From positions 102,318,125 to 102,382,124 of the forward strand of contig NC_073745.1 in the NCBI RefSeq assembly GCF_029784135.1: a stretch of DNA of 64,000 bases, written 5' to 3'. The position numbers and the translations under genes were made by a program. Origin of the DNA: Toxorhynchites rutilus septentrionalis. Its lineage: Eukaryota; Arthropoda; Insecta; Diptera; Culicidae. Shown here in pieces: positions 21,540 through 33,104 of the stretch. Positions within the stretch are counted from its first letter, which is position 1. Every line of letters starts with the position of its first letter. The notes below the pieces were generated by a model. The model did no database searches and was not told the origin of the DNA. It saw nothing but the letters and a program-made list of their open reading frames with translations.

Positions 21540-22262
21540 TGTAGTAATCAGGGCTCGGCAAAGCCATATTCAACTGTTAATAGTCAGGAGACTATGAAAA
21601 AATTCTCCTTCGCATTCAATTGGAATTAAGTTGTGGCTTCTCCCAGCAGTTTCTCCATCAACACGACTCAACAGTCATTCGGGCGTTTAGTTACTATCTC
21701 ACTCAACGACTCGACTATCTTATTTCATTCTTCCCCGTCAAATGGACTTCAGTGCATTTTGAAGTGACTTCCCCCAAAATGAATTCGTTTCTCTCTCATG
21801 TAACACGTATGCATGTATCGATGTTTGAGTTCAACTTGGTTTGACATATACTACAGGTGAGCTAGATTTTTTGGTATCGTACACGAAAATTACTCACACG
21901 TATAAAATAGCGTGTTCAGAAAATCTAAATTTTGTTGATAGAAACCCTTTTTTCTATACGTTTTTTCCATAAAATTCAACTCGGAGACAAAGTGAACAAA
22001 AATTTTGTTCAAAATTCCTCCCAAACTGCACGCCATTTTGCACGCTATTTACTAATACTTACGCGAGAAGCTTTATAGCATACCCGGTAACTGTTTAAGT
22101 TCGATGGTTTTAGTTCATGGTGGGTAAACAAAGGAGCCGTCCATTAATGGTGTAACTACTTTTTTGCATCAGAAATCAAGTTTTCGTTACACTTCATATG
22201 AACGTTAAAATCAGATTGTATACGATTGTGCATTCATCAGTCATCCTCGCTCTTAACGCACG
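21540..22262 (+). repeat. Dispersed repeat R1, copy A
   Basis: About 0.7 kb that is similar, in inverse orientation, to 37490-38625. Shared blocks include CAGGGCTCGGCA, CCCAGCAGTTTC against its complement, TTCCCCGTCAAATG, and the outer GTCATCCTCGCTCTTAACGC. No coding capacity was seen and the family is not identified. Confidence 0.75.
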
Positions 22263-22289
22263 CCAATTCATTTCTAGTCAAACATTTTC

Positions 22290-23735
22290 ATTTCGTTGCG
22301 AAATATTTTAGTTTCGAATCTCGTAGCGAGAAGACTGGATTTCCCATTCGAGGTAGGTAATTTAGATGAATCAGTGGCTGTTCTATCTAATACCTTGAAA
22401 CCTTGTACGAATCGGCTTGATACGAAAAATTTTGTATCTTTGAAAAATTCGAACCACTGGTACGATTTGGATTTTTTACGTCTTAAACGTGAGCGAGTCA
22501 GATGGTACAACAAATTTTGTAGAACAAATGATAGAAATCATTGGAACATGTACATGATCGCGTGCAATAGATATTCACAATCGATTAAGAAAACAAGTTG
22601 TGAATATATTCAGAGGAAGATTGCTCGGCATCAAAGCAACGGCAAGGAGTTATGAAAAATTTTGAAAAATTAATTTAATCCTAGTAATAGCTAACCGCGG
22701 TCCATAACTTTAATGGCGTACTTGAACTGTCTGAACAGGCTATAGCATATAAGCCTAACGATTATTTCGTCAATAGTGTTTCATAGATCAATCAGTCCAT
22801 TGGATTGGTCGATGAACCTGATGAAATAAAACAGCCGGTTGATATTAGTTGTAAATTTGAATGTTTTCATCCAATTACATCAAACGAACTTAGAACTATC
22901 CGCTTTTATTTAGGAAAAACGGCTGGAGTGAATGATGTCAATGATAGAGTTATTTAAGATTGCTTTCATGTCATCGATCACATCTTGCTGGACCTTATTA
23001 ATAAATCCTTACTAACTGGGCATGTACCTTAGGTGTGGAAGGAATCTTTAATAGTCTCAATTCAAAAGGTTGCTGGAACGATTAAAGCCGAAGAGTTCCT
23101 TCTCATCAATATGTTGCACACGTTAGAGAAAATATTAGAATTAGTCGTTGAAGGCCAGCTGCTGGAATATTTAAATTGCAATGCTAATACCAGAACAATC
23201 GGAATATCGGCAAGGTCATTCCAGTGAAACCGCTTTGTACTTGGTATTAGCAAAATGGAAAGAGAAACGAGAGTATAAAGAGAATATCATTGATGTTTTC
23301 TCGGATTTAAAACACGCTTTCGAAACAATTTCTAGACCCTTGTTGTTGAATACGATTCGGTGCTTTGGTATTACGAGTACTGCATAAATATGGTTTGAAA
23401 GCTATTTGAATAACAGAAGTCAACGGATCATTTTTAATTATTTATTTTCCAATACCGTAGGGAATAATCTTGGAATACCTCAGAGAATTGTATTAGGGTC
23501 CCTTTTATTCATTATGTACATCAATTACATGCGATGTGTTTTTTATTACGAATTTGTGATATCAATCTTTTTGCAGATGATACTGTGTTATTATTTGCAG
23601 CTAATGATTTGGATCCGTTCATTTAATATTTGAATAGAGACTTACATTCTTTGAGTAGATGGTTGAAGTGTCAGCGATTGAAATTGAACATAAGTAAAAC
23701 AAAATATATGGCAATCTCGCGAAATCATTAAATGA
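22290..23735 (+). pseudogene. LINE reverse transcriptase (CR1/L2-like), broken
   Basis: It reads FPFEVGNLDESVAVLS and a basic linker (LKRERVRWYNKFCRTNDRNH), then RT blocks: QSEYRQGHSSETALYLVLA, DVFSDLKHAFETISRPLL, NNLGIPQRIVLGSLLF and, in another phase at about 23565-23600, LFADDTVLLFAAND, the FADD active-site box. Then comes SRWLKCQRLKLNISKTKYM. Many stops and frame changes separate the blocks. The enzyme would prime cDNA at a nicked target; this copy cannot. Confidence 0.85.
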
Positions 23736-23785
23736 AAACGTTTCCATTGAGACAATTGATCGCGTTCGGGACATTTGAACAGTTG

Positions 23786-24205
23786 CCTAGCGGTCTTAGG
23801 CTTTCTTTCTATATGAGAGATACAACCGTTCCTCTCTCTGTCCAAAAACTAACTGCTTTACTTTCTGTCCTTAGAAATTAAATACAAGTTTTTCTTAAAA
23901 TTTATGACTCAACATGAGTAAGCGAACTTGCGATAACCTAACAGTAAGACTATGAGTAACACATAAGCATAAACAAAAACCCTATCGTAAAACTAGACCT
24001 TTTCTCTTTTAGAATAAACAAAAATGAACTATAAGTCACACGATCCGCAAAAAAGGATCGTGCAAGAGAAATGTATTTATTTAGGTTCGGGATCGACCCG
24101 ACCATATCGGAAACTTATTTACACGATCCGCAATAAGGATCGTGCGATAAAGATGTATTTATTTAGGCTCGAGCTATTTATAATTATGGGTATACAAAAA
24201 CCCGT
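23786..24205. repeat. Insertion in LINE with duplicated hairpin motif
   Basis: Foreign to the LINE reading phase. It carries a duplicated unit of about 82 bp with a palindrome CACGATCCGCAA...GGATCGTGC and ATGTATTTATTTAGG, at about 24038-24085 and 24119-24170. Each can form a short hairpin (ACGATCC/GGATCGT). Nature unknown. Confidence 0.55.
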
Positions 24206-24300
24206 CTGTTGCGGTCGCTGCACATTGCACATGACAAACTCAAGTTCAACACTCACATTGACAATGCCATCAAGAAAATTACGAAAAAGATAGGTGGGTA

Positions 24301-24930
24301 ATGTCGTGGACATAACCGGAGAGACGTGGGACCTTCTCACTTCCTTCCTCCACTTTTCAGCCGGCGGAAATATCTTAATGCTGGTAAGCCGGTAACTGGT
24401 TGCTAGCTGACTGACTGTCGAAATGTAATTGATACTAAAAATGTAAACAGAACACAGAACGGACAATGTATGCATTTATTACTCTCGATGCAACATATTC
24501 TATTTCTATTTCCCAGGTACTTTGTTTTTGTAGTCCGTGTTAGGGAAATACAGCTCGGTGAGAACAAAAATACCCCCTACTTGCATGGATTGTTTGTAAA
24601 GAGGATTCCCACAGGTACATTGATTTTGAAGTCTGTGTTGGGGAAATCGTAAATCTGGCCAATCAAGACTTGGCAGTTAGGGCGTTTAGATAACGCTTGA
24701 CATTTTACAGTTATTCAATTGTTTATCTCATGCAAAATAACATTTTATTAATTGTGATAGACACGTAGAAATATTTCCTATCAATTGATGCAAACATCTT
24801 TCCGATCTATCAAGAAATGTCCGAGTTATAAGCATTCGGAATCTTTCATTTTTTCCTGCATGTTCTATGCTTAGGTTTTCATTTCACCCCCATATACTCC
24901 GGTTAGACGTAGTCCCACGTCAAAAGTATG
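24301..24930 (+). mobile_element. GACGTAG-ended element, copy in LINE
   Basis: It interrupts the LINE between KKITKKIG and the downstream YKSIISPHLDFC block. It ends in GACGTAGTCCCACGTC near 24907-24922 and has GACGTGGGAC near its left end (24327). Inside are two copies of a TGTGTTAGGGAAA minisatellite unit like those at 40545-40990. No coding capacity. Confidence 0.6.
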
Positions 24931-24949
24931 GAACGATTTAACTATTTGC

Positions 24950-25345
24950 AGTAAAATGCAGCCATACAAATCAATCATCTCTCCTCATTTAGACTTTTGT
25001 TCTTCCATTTTGTTTTTGGCCAATGAAACGCAAATATCGAGATTACAGCGCTTGCAGAATAAAATAATGCGTTTCATTTTACAGTGTAGCAGGTTCACAT
25101 AATTGGTGCTGGACACTCTGCAATGGTTATCTGTGAAGCAAAGGATTGTTAATTTTGCTATGGTGTTCATTTTCAAAGTAATTAACGGTTTACTGCTTCG
25201 ATATTTGTGTGATCGAGTTGAAAGAGGAAGTAACTTTCACAGTTACAACACTAGAAACGCGAATGAATTAAGAACATCCCATTTCTTGACATGTACTTCA
25301 CAACATGTTCAACTCGATGCCACGATATATTAAATGCGCAACAAC
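24950..25345 (+). pseudogene. LINE C-terminal region (CR1/L2-like)
   Basis: The translation gives YKSIISPHLDFCSSILFLA, RLQRLQNKIMRFIL, MLDTLQWLSVKQRIV-like and NGLLLRYLCDRVERGSNFHS, then YNTRNANELRT. This is the usual C-terminal domain of insect CR1/L2-like ORF2. A related block is at 36150-36375. Confidence 0.75.
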
Positions 25346-25609
25346 ACATAATTTAAGATGCATTGAAAGCTGTGTTGCATTAACAGCGGAACGAGTTTTT
25401 TTTAAATTTTTATGACGAAGATTTTTACTGACAAAGTTTTACACGAACGGATGTTTTAACACGTTAAGCCCCGTGTCGGTCCCTAGGGACTGACATTGAG
25501 CTTTTCGCTAGAAAAACGTTGATCACTGGAGTTGGCAGTTACAAAATAAGGAAATAAAAAAGAACATGGTTCGTGTTCGGATGGTTTACGATATGTGACT
25601 ACTTTCTAG

Positions 25610-27166
25610 TTGAATTCCAGACTATTTTCATTCTGTACAATAAATATCTTTTTCCTCATCCGGTGTAAGGTTATGAACCCATTGGTGATCGGAAATTTTG
25701 AGCAGCTTATCGAGCTAAATTTTCATTCAGGATTCATGAGCTCATATCATGAATTCATCTCCATGCAGGTTGATCCTTCTTCGTATACTCCCAACCGTGT
25801 TTGTTTTCCTGACTACATCAATTCCTCTGTACATTTTGATCTGTTCATGAAGGAGAAAATCCATGGAATTCCAGATTATCATCGATCGGTGTTCGTTCCT
25901 ACGATCTTCAATGCAAAGTATGGGCGTGTCAATTGTGATAATATGTACTTTACTGATGGGTCCTCTATGAATGAGTCCACAGGATTTGGAGTGTTCAACG
26001 AAATTTTTAGCACCACAGTCTTCAGAATCCTTGCTCTGTGTATATTGCTGAATTGGCAGCAATACATTGGGCGCTGGACAGCGTCGCCTCACGACCTGTT
26101 GAACACTATTACATTGTAACGGATAGTCTTAGCTCTGTCGAAGCTATCCGTTCAGTGAGGCCGAAAAGCACTCGCCGTACTTCCTTGAGAGAATACGAGA
26201 AAATTTGAGTGCTTTAACCAGATGCTGTTATTTCATTACCTTTGTCTGGGTCCCTTCACATTGCTCAATTCCGGGTAACGAGAGGGCTGACTCATTGGCA
26301 AAGGTAGGTGCAATTGAAGGCGATATTTATCAGCGTCAAATCGCTTTCAATGAATTTTATTCTTTAGTCCGTAAAAATACCATCGCTAACTGGCAACGTA
26401 AGTGGAACGAAGATGAATTGGGTCGGTGGCTTCACTCGATTATCCCTAAGGTTAGCCTCAAACCATGGTTCAAAAGTCTGGACTTAAGTCGGGACTTTAT
26501 TCGCACCTTCTCTCGACTCATGTCCAATCACTGTTCGTTAGACGCGCTACTCTTTCGTTTTAATCTTGCCGATGGCAATATCTGTGCTTGTGGCCAAGGT
26601 TACCACGACATCGAACACGTTGTTTGGTCGTGCGAGGAGTATCTTGTTGCCAGATCGAATTTAGAAAACTCCCTTCGGGCTAGAGGAAGGCAGCCCAATG
26701 TGCCGGTGAGAGATGTGTTGGCTCGGTTAGACCTTGATTACATGTCCCAAATATATGTATTCCTTAAAGCTATCGATCTTCGTGTGTGATTGTCCTCATA
26801 TCCTTATATTCTCCTTTTCCTTTTCCTTCGCGAGAAATCAAATCCCTTCTTACTAACAATAGAATAAGGTGAAATGTAAATGCATGTTAGATATAAGATA
26901 GGCTTAAGAATTGAGTATGATGAATGTGAGTGCGAATGTGAGTGTGAACATTGTCAACATATCCTTATATCCCATCCTTTTCCTGAAACAAAATGTCACC
27001 CTTCTAAACTCGAGCAAGCCGCGAGTAATCGGCTCTCTACTTCATTAACATTAGAATTAATAAAAAATGTTTATATATACTTGTAACTATACAGATAGGA
27101 GTTTGGCTCCTTCAAACTTATGTAACTGAGCCTGTAAAAATAAACGATTTAATAAAAAAAAAAAAA
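25610..27166 (+). mobile_element. I-clade LINE, 3' portion with poly(A)
   Basis: A 5'-truncated LINE begins inside ORF2 and ends with a long A-run at about 27154-27166 after AATAAA-like signals. The 3' untranslated part has a GTGAGTGCGAATGTGAGTGT tract and GCCGCGAGTAATCGGCTCTC, the latter shared with the LINE fragment at 59800-60365. Confidence 0.8.
25670..26789 (+). pseudogene. I-clade LINE ORF2 C-terminus: RNase H and CCHC-like motif
   Basis: RNase H cleaves RNA in RNA-DNA hybrids. All four acidic positions can be traced: YFTDGSSMNES (Asp), YIAELAAIHWAL (Glu), IVTDSLSSVEAI (Asp) and PGNERADSLAKVG (Asp). One frame change at about 26035 and a TGA at about 26205 break the frame. The last block ends at 26789 with CACGQGYHDIEHVVWSC, a cysteine/histidine motif typical of the C-terminus of I and Jockey-group ORF2, then YVFLKAIDLRV. 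Confidence 0.82.
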
Positions 27167-27467
27167 ATATCTTTGGGAGCGGGGAACGACACTGATATTG
27201 TGCAAATGCTCTTGATGCAGACTAAATGGAAAGCACAGCAAGAACAATCCGGGGCTTAACGTGTTAATGTGGACAATTTTTTTGCAGTTTGTTTTAATAT
27301 TTTCAATGAACCTGGCGAAGTTTTTTTGAACGGATTATATTATGTAGACTATTTAAATTTTTTAAATTTTTTTTTTATTGTATTTATCTCTATTATGTCT
27401 GCCATGATCTTGGTGATGATGGACTGTTTTTAATTTTTATTTTGTCGTTTTTATAGTTGTATTAGTT

Positions 27468-27748
27468 TTTTTTTTTTTTTTTTTTTATCTTCGCTTATTT
27501 TTCGTCGGCCTATTTCCGCCACTTTAGTGCCAATCACCGACATCAGGGAGGCGACTCCACCTGTTCCTACCTATCAGACTCAACAACTCATGAGCCGGGC
27601 CAACTTCTTTTACTTCCGCTCCGAAGGAAGACGTAACCAGAGATTTTTCGCCTCAGAAAATCCCAACGACGCCAGCTGGGATTGAACCCAGGCCGATCGG
27701 ATTGTGAGGCTGTTACGCTAACCATACAACCACTGGCGCCGTCGCGTT
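27468..27748 (-). mobile_element. tRNA-derived SINE, family 2, copy A, with target duplication
   Basis: Minus-strand SINE. The head reads GGCGCCAGTGGTTGTATGGT with a B box GGGTTCAATCCC, a body (TTTTCTGAGGCGAAAAATCT) and a poly(A) tail seen as a T-run at 27468-27486. A perfect 12-bp duplication GTTGTATTAGTT flanks it (27456-27467 and 27749-27760), proof of LINE-mediated retroposition. A second copy lies at 30130-30365. Confidence 0.9.
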
Positions 27749-27819
27749 GTTGTATTAGTTGAATAAAAATAAAAGACACAGGTATATATGATATTAAATT
27801 GAAAGTTTTTAAGTACCGG

Positions 27820-28428
27820 TGTCTGGGCAGAGTTTCAATGTAATGTTGAGGATAGACTGACTTCCCGATTAGTGATAAGAGATGAGATGATGAGATCGAA
27901 TATAGTCAATACGCTTGATCTATACTGATCGATGGTTTATTTGCGACTGAACTGTTCTTAACATTTCGTGCCCAATTTATATGATTGGCCCATAGTCATT
28001 TGAATAGTCTATAGCAATTGTTTCTTTGGTCGAGTTCTTTCTCGAATGTTCGCTATAAACAATACGTTTTGTATAGCGGATTCATTCCCATCCGTTCCTA
28101 TCCTTTGGCACTAGTATGCTATTGTTTGAGATTGTTTATATGTTGTGTTGTTGTGCTGAACGATGAACGGTGAGTGTTTTGTATGATACAATTGTATATA
28201 ATAACAAACATTGTTTTTGCAGAATGTTAGCAGTTGAAAATTGAGAGGTATTAATGTATATAATATGCTAAATGTTCTTTTTTCAGGTTCGGACTCAGGC
28301 TGTTTTGCCGATTATATTGTGTAGTGTTTTAAGTGCTAAGTGTTTTGTAGTTTGTTGAATAAAGTGGTTCTTTTTTGTAAGAAAAAAATTGTGTTGGTTT
28401 TTTTTATTTGTTCGGCTTGGTCTAAACA
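27820..28428 (+). mobile_element. Candidate solo LTR
   Basis: A 609-bp stretch begins TGTCTGGGCAG and ends TCTAAACA, giving TG...CA ends. The flanks ACCGG (27815-27819) and GCCGG (28429-28433) make a 5-bp duplication with one mismatch. An AATAAA signal at about 28358 lies near the 3' side, as in R/U5. No internal coding region and no second LTR were found in the window, so it fits a solo LTR left by recombination. The family (BEL or gypsy type) is not identified. Confidence 0.5.
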
Positions 28429-28433
28429 GCCGG

Positions 28434-29500
28434 TCTACAAATTTTAGTAAAGGAAATTTTCTCGATTTCTCTGGATGAGGATATTCATAGTCAACCCAAA
28501 ACATGGCTGGCGGTTGGACTTGTGCTCTGGTGGACCACTTGGCTGCAAGGACCTCGTCGAGACCGTATCGGCTCTGTGGTGGACATGACTGAGTATTGGC
28601 TTGCAACTTTTTGAACTTATATCCGTGAATAAAATCAATTCGTTTTATGTGTTTGCTAAACTGAACGCAATGTTGAGGAAAAAGTTGATGGATCTGAACC
28701 TAGGGGCATAGACGGGATCTTAACATAGGACTGTGATTGTGTGTAGTAATTGCATTTGAATTGAATTTTTTTATTTTTCAAAATCTGTATTTTATTCTTT
28801 TTTGATACATCAAATGGAAGCCCTGAAAAATGTGCATGAGTATGTATAAATTCATTAATTGTATTTTTTACATAACCAAACAACATACTCAATATAATTA
28901 CATTCTGGACAATTTACAATTCACAATTTACATAAATTGTTAGTAGCAAGACCTATACGATAAAACGTGAATTGAACAAGAACTGATTGGACAATAACCT
29001 GAACTTGAATCTAATAAAATATCTATCAACGTTTAACCTCTTAAGCTTTGGGGATTGAAATGATCCAATATTATCTTCGAGATCATTCCTAGATCATCAC
29101 TCCATTGATTATGACAACTGATAAATGCCTATGATAGGCAAATCGAGAATAATTCATGGTGTGCATCTGATCAATTAGTGAGCTAACGCCGAATTGTAGA
29201 CAAAAAAAATTGCTCGTTGCCTTGTGGGCGAAAGCGAGTGGCGAGTAAAATTGAAAAAACATACCCAATTTATTTGTCAAACTGTTAACTTGTTTTACTA
29301 TATTCACTGTTTATGTCTTGAGCAAAAAAATGCTGGATAAATTTCCTGTCTAATGGTATATAACAAAACATATGTCACAATAACGATTTTGAGTAATATG
29401 CGTTTGGAAACTCTTAATGAACCGTTACATTTTTCGTAGAGTTTCCCCCCCTATATAGAAATCAAAGACATAGTCGTATGTCAAAAATATTTTTTTCGAT
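28434..29500. other. Interval without recognised features
   Basis: AT-rich. A palindrome-like end, GACATAGTCGTATGTC at about 29466-29481, resembles the GACGTAG ends seen elsewhere in the window. No coding motif. Confidence 0.45.
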
Positions 29501-29503
29501 AAC

Positions 29504-29556
29504 TCGTCTTGCTCAAACCTTTGTAGGAAAAGGAGGCGGAACCATCATCATCCTTA
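29504..29556 (+). repeat. 50-bp dispersed motif, copy 1
   Basis: The motif GCTCAAACCTTTGTAGGA followed by a GAGG...ACCATCATCAT block is shared with 37052-37105 and 48449-48505. Confidence 0.6.
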
Positions 29557-29563
29557 AAAAAAA

Positions 29564-29684
29564 GAGGGTATTCTGGTTTAAACGAATAAATTTCGGACGT
29601 TTTTTCGAGCTCTCAACAAACAAAACAATTTTAATTTTATTAAATTTATGGATTCCATTCAAGTTACTAGACTAGAATACCTCT
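29564..29684 (+). mobile_element. Short TTAA-type MITE, copy 2
   Basis: The ends GAGGGTATTCTGGT and ACTAGAATACCTCT match copy 1 (21228-21355), and interior blocks such as TTTTCGAGCTCT are shared. Flanking TTAA is no longer intact. Downstream homology to copy 1 runs to about 29770. Confidence 0.7.
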
Positions 29685-30129
29685 TTGAATTGTAACGATT
29701 TCGTAAAACATTGAGCTTTATACAATTTTTAAAAGCAAAAAGGATAGAAGTACCAATTATAGTAATATTGGTGAGTTTTTGTTTTTATTAGTTTAGAAAA
29801 CATGTCTCTAATATGTTTTTTAAACATGAATAAACCCTTCTGTGTTGATTTCGGTACTTGATTCCATGCTAAAAATTTGACGTCACATCAGTTCGAAAAT
29901 CCCATTGCCCCATTGATGCTTGCATTATAGCATTTTGCTAAGGATAAAGTAATCTAAATTATTAGATTTTCATACTGTGAAGCGGCTGTTTTGTTGCAAA
30001 CACGCCCTAAAATGGAAACATGGTAGGCCCCGACCGAACAAGGGGATCGACATTCAAATTTTCGTATGGCCAACGGACTTCATCAAATCATTTCCTAACT
30101 TAGATAGGAAAAATTAAAGTCTATTGCAT

Positions 30130-30365
30130 TTGTCCTTTTTCTTTTATACGGGTTGTTGTTCCAAACGCCCTTTCTCCCTATCGAACTCAACAGCTTATGG
30201 GCCGGGGACACTAGCTTTACTTTACTTCCGAAGATATAGACGTGACTAGATATTTTTCGCCTCAGAAAACCCCAACGACGCCAGTTGGGATTGAATCCAG
30301 GCTGGCCTGGTTGTGAGAATGTTAAGCTGAACACACAACCATTGGCGCCGATGGGCTGCTTGTTC
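30130..30365 (-). mobile_element. tRNA-derived SINE, family 2, copy B
   Basis: Minus-strand copy of the 27468-27748 SINE: GGCGCCAATGGTTGTGTG head, degraded B box GGATTCAATCCC, GGCGTCGTTGGGGTTTTCTG and GAGGCGAAAAATATCTAGTC body. No clear poly(A) or target duplication was found. Confidence 0.82.
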
Positions 30366-30369
30366 GATG

Positions 30370-33100
30370 ATATCAACAATGATGATATCATCTCTCTGGA
30401 ACTTTAAGATTAAAGAAACGATTTTCAATCATCCTTTACCTCCCTTTACCAATGTTATCTTCAGATGAAGATGTTGATGGCTGAATTCAGTAAATTTCAG
30501 ACAATTTCTTCATTTCGATATTTGTTGTAAATTGTAAAATTGTAAAAATCATATAGTATACTTGACACTTGACAAAAACTGACAGAAAACGAGCACTGAA
30601 ACAAATTAAATGATAGATCGCCCACAAACTCCTAGCTAAAGAAGAGAATAATTTTGGTAATTCAGCGATTCAAATAATATTGATAATTCCTTTAAGCGGG
30701 CATTATGAATTTTACTTTTTTGTACCAAAGTCATGGTCAATTCACTGATTTTTTTGACAGAATGTATAAGCTTTCAACTTAAATCAGATATCTCCAGGAC
30801 CAGTGTATAAATACTCAGCTCAATTCAATTTTCAATTTGTCGATTTGAATCAAATTAGTTCAGCAATGCGTTCCAATTCTTGCAATCTTTATATTCATCT
30901 TGCTAGGTATATAACATTTGAGATTAACTATACAATTCCTATTCTCTTCCAACAAGCATTGACAGGTTATAATTTCTTCGCTACCAGAATGGCTCCCACT
31001 TTCCCCGTATGAGCAACTCCAAACTCCGTTCCGTCCTCATCGAACCACCGCAATGAAAAATTGCTAAATATGTATCGTAGAGTTGTGGGACGATTCCATT
31101 GCGGTATGCGGAAATGTCGATAGTCATTCTTGCCCGATGGGTGTCCAAGGAAACACCAGCAAGTAACAATGGGAGATAGCAAAAAAAAAGTATCACCAAC
31201 TTCCGGAACGATAAATGGCATCTTTATTCGGCCACACAAACACACCCTCGCACACACACACACAGACACACACTCACCCGTATGAATTCAGCGGCAGTTT
31301 TGCTGTGGTCGACCGAGAGCCGAGTCAACTCAAGAGCATACCAGAATTTAGCACCACTTCTGTGTGATCCGGGGGTTGCTTCGGGTGGTCCTGTATGTGC
31401 GGCTTGAATCCACGTCTGCAACGGACAAGAACCACCATCGTGGACATATTCATACACAACAAGCAACCAGGAGGGGACAGTTCCGATTATCGGTGCTCGG
31501 CCGGATGTGCAACTGGATCCAACAACTTATCTAGACAATGAATTTTATGTTTCTCGATATCCGCTTCGTTCCTAAGATGGGATGCTCGTTTGGTGGTCTA
31601 ATGTAGTAATGTGACTAGAACGCATACACCACACACCACAAGGACTTGGGACGACACCCTGGGATCCGGCTTGGAGATTTATGGGTGGAAAAACAATTCA
31701 ACCAAAGCACTTACGCCAGGGAGGTGATCTTATTTTTTGTTGCTTTCTAACAAATGATATAAAGCATTTGTTGTGAAGTTTCACAGCGACAAACAGACAA
31801 GATTTTCAATAAAATTATAATGTTTTAGGTGCTCTTTTTCCCTGTCGAGGTCAATGTCAATGCTCGCAATAAAATCATCCCAAGTGGTTAGCTATCAACG
31901 TGACTCATGTCCGCATATTGAAGCGGACTGATAATTAAGTTGGTTCCTATTCACCAGAGGGACACAAAGGACAATTAAATCTTGCTTCCTGCGCGTTCGT
32001 GCCCTCCATCCGGACGGAATCCGCTGTCCCCGACGCCAAACGCACGTACTTCAAAACTCAGAACCTGAAATGTGCCACGCTTCAGCACAATTCCTCCATA
32101 CCCAGCCCGTTGCCTCTTTCTTTCCCCAAGCATCATTCAACCGAGTCTTTCTGTGATCCTTCGCTTTTTTTTCTCCTCCGCCAGACTTCTTTCTGTATAG
32201 TTTATTGCAGAACGAATTAAGGAACGCTCCACTGAAATCTCGTTCCAGCTCCGTTCCTACGATTCCAGTTATCGTCAATACCCGAACGCAGCCTATGAGA
32301 ATGAATAGCGGTGCCAGCGGAGGCGACTGCGAAGTCCTAGAGGGACGGTGCACAAATTGTTATGTTTTCCTTGAAATTTTTATCGAGCTTTGGGAGTATT
32401 TCAATTTTGAACGTTTTATGAACGTCAATTTCTTCAATTCAGAGTTCAATTTTCCAATTAATTCCTCCTATGGGAACACCGCGCGATTGAAAGTAACAGC
32501 AGCAGCGATAGTAAAAGGGCGCAGAAGGAAAATCCTTTGATATCTGCTTCACGCGGCAATGTGCTCCGTATTATGATAGCGCACACAGTCGGCAAGAGTG
32601 TCCCAAGTGTGTGTTTGCGATAAGAGTTTCTTCTAGGTGACAGTTTGTGGCCACATCGGCCAGTTTTGCGATCCGTTGAGAGTGTTTTACCTCTCTCGGG
32701 AAAAAGGCTTTTAGGCACAATGAGAGTCCCGTGGCCGTTTAGAAGACAGCCTGTCCATGCTTGCAGAGCGGACCGACGAACGAAACGATCTTCACAAAGA
32801 CCTCAAGCGCCTGGAGTATCCACTGATGGTCTCACTTACAAGAATTCAGTAATGTTAAAAGATGTGTAGAAAGAGTACACATAAATTCTCAATATTATTT
32901 AACCAAATTCGAAAGAGTTCATAATATCGGCTGATTATTATGTTGAACAAATGTATGCATCAAAGCTTTTTCTTATAGGCTGATTAGACTAAAATTAATA
33001 AGTTATATAATTATAATCTGTTTAAGTGACGATAAAAATTGTCCTTTATGCAATTAACCATAATGGTAACACTGTTAGCGCCATTGGGAACCTAGAAATT
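30370..33100. other. Interval with microsatellite and mixed unique DNA
   Basis: It contains a CA microsatellite at 31233-31276. From about 31980 to 32870 base composition is more GC-rich than the surroundings, and this part could be host sequence. One frame ends with TDGLTYKNS at about 32822-32848, reminiscent of a Kazal motif but without its cysteines. No gene can be supported. Confidence 0.4.
31233..31276. repeat. (CA)n microsatellite, interrupted
   Basis: CA repeats broken by short CCCTCG and G interruptions. Confidence 0.9.
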
Positions 33101-33104
33101 TTCA

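Larger units (their letters stand above)
22270..25455 (+). mobile_element. CR1/L2-like LINE, 5' truncated and interrupted
   Basis: Non-LTR retrotransposon ORF2 remnants appear in one orientation: 22270-23785 (linker and RT), 24206-24300 (KLKFNTHIDNAIKKITKK) and 24935-25455 (C-terminal region). Between them lie two foreign segments, 23786-24205 and 24301-24930. A TTAA-flanked element (25460-27263) cuts the LINE again, and 3' untranslated-like DNA resumes after 27268. The endonuclease domain is absent. Confidence 0.8.
25460..27263 (+). mobile_element. TTAA-flanked (piggyBac-like) non-autonomous element
   Basis: Fourteen-bp inverted ends CACGTTAAGCCCCG (25460-25473) and CGGGGCTTAACGTG (27250-27263) are each bounded by TTAA (25456-25459 and 27264-27267). 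Most of the interior is an I-clade LINE 3' end (about 25600-27166), leaving about 0.2 kb of the element itself. TTAA duplication is characteristic of piggyBac-type transposases; none is encoded here. Confidence 0.75.
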
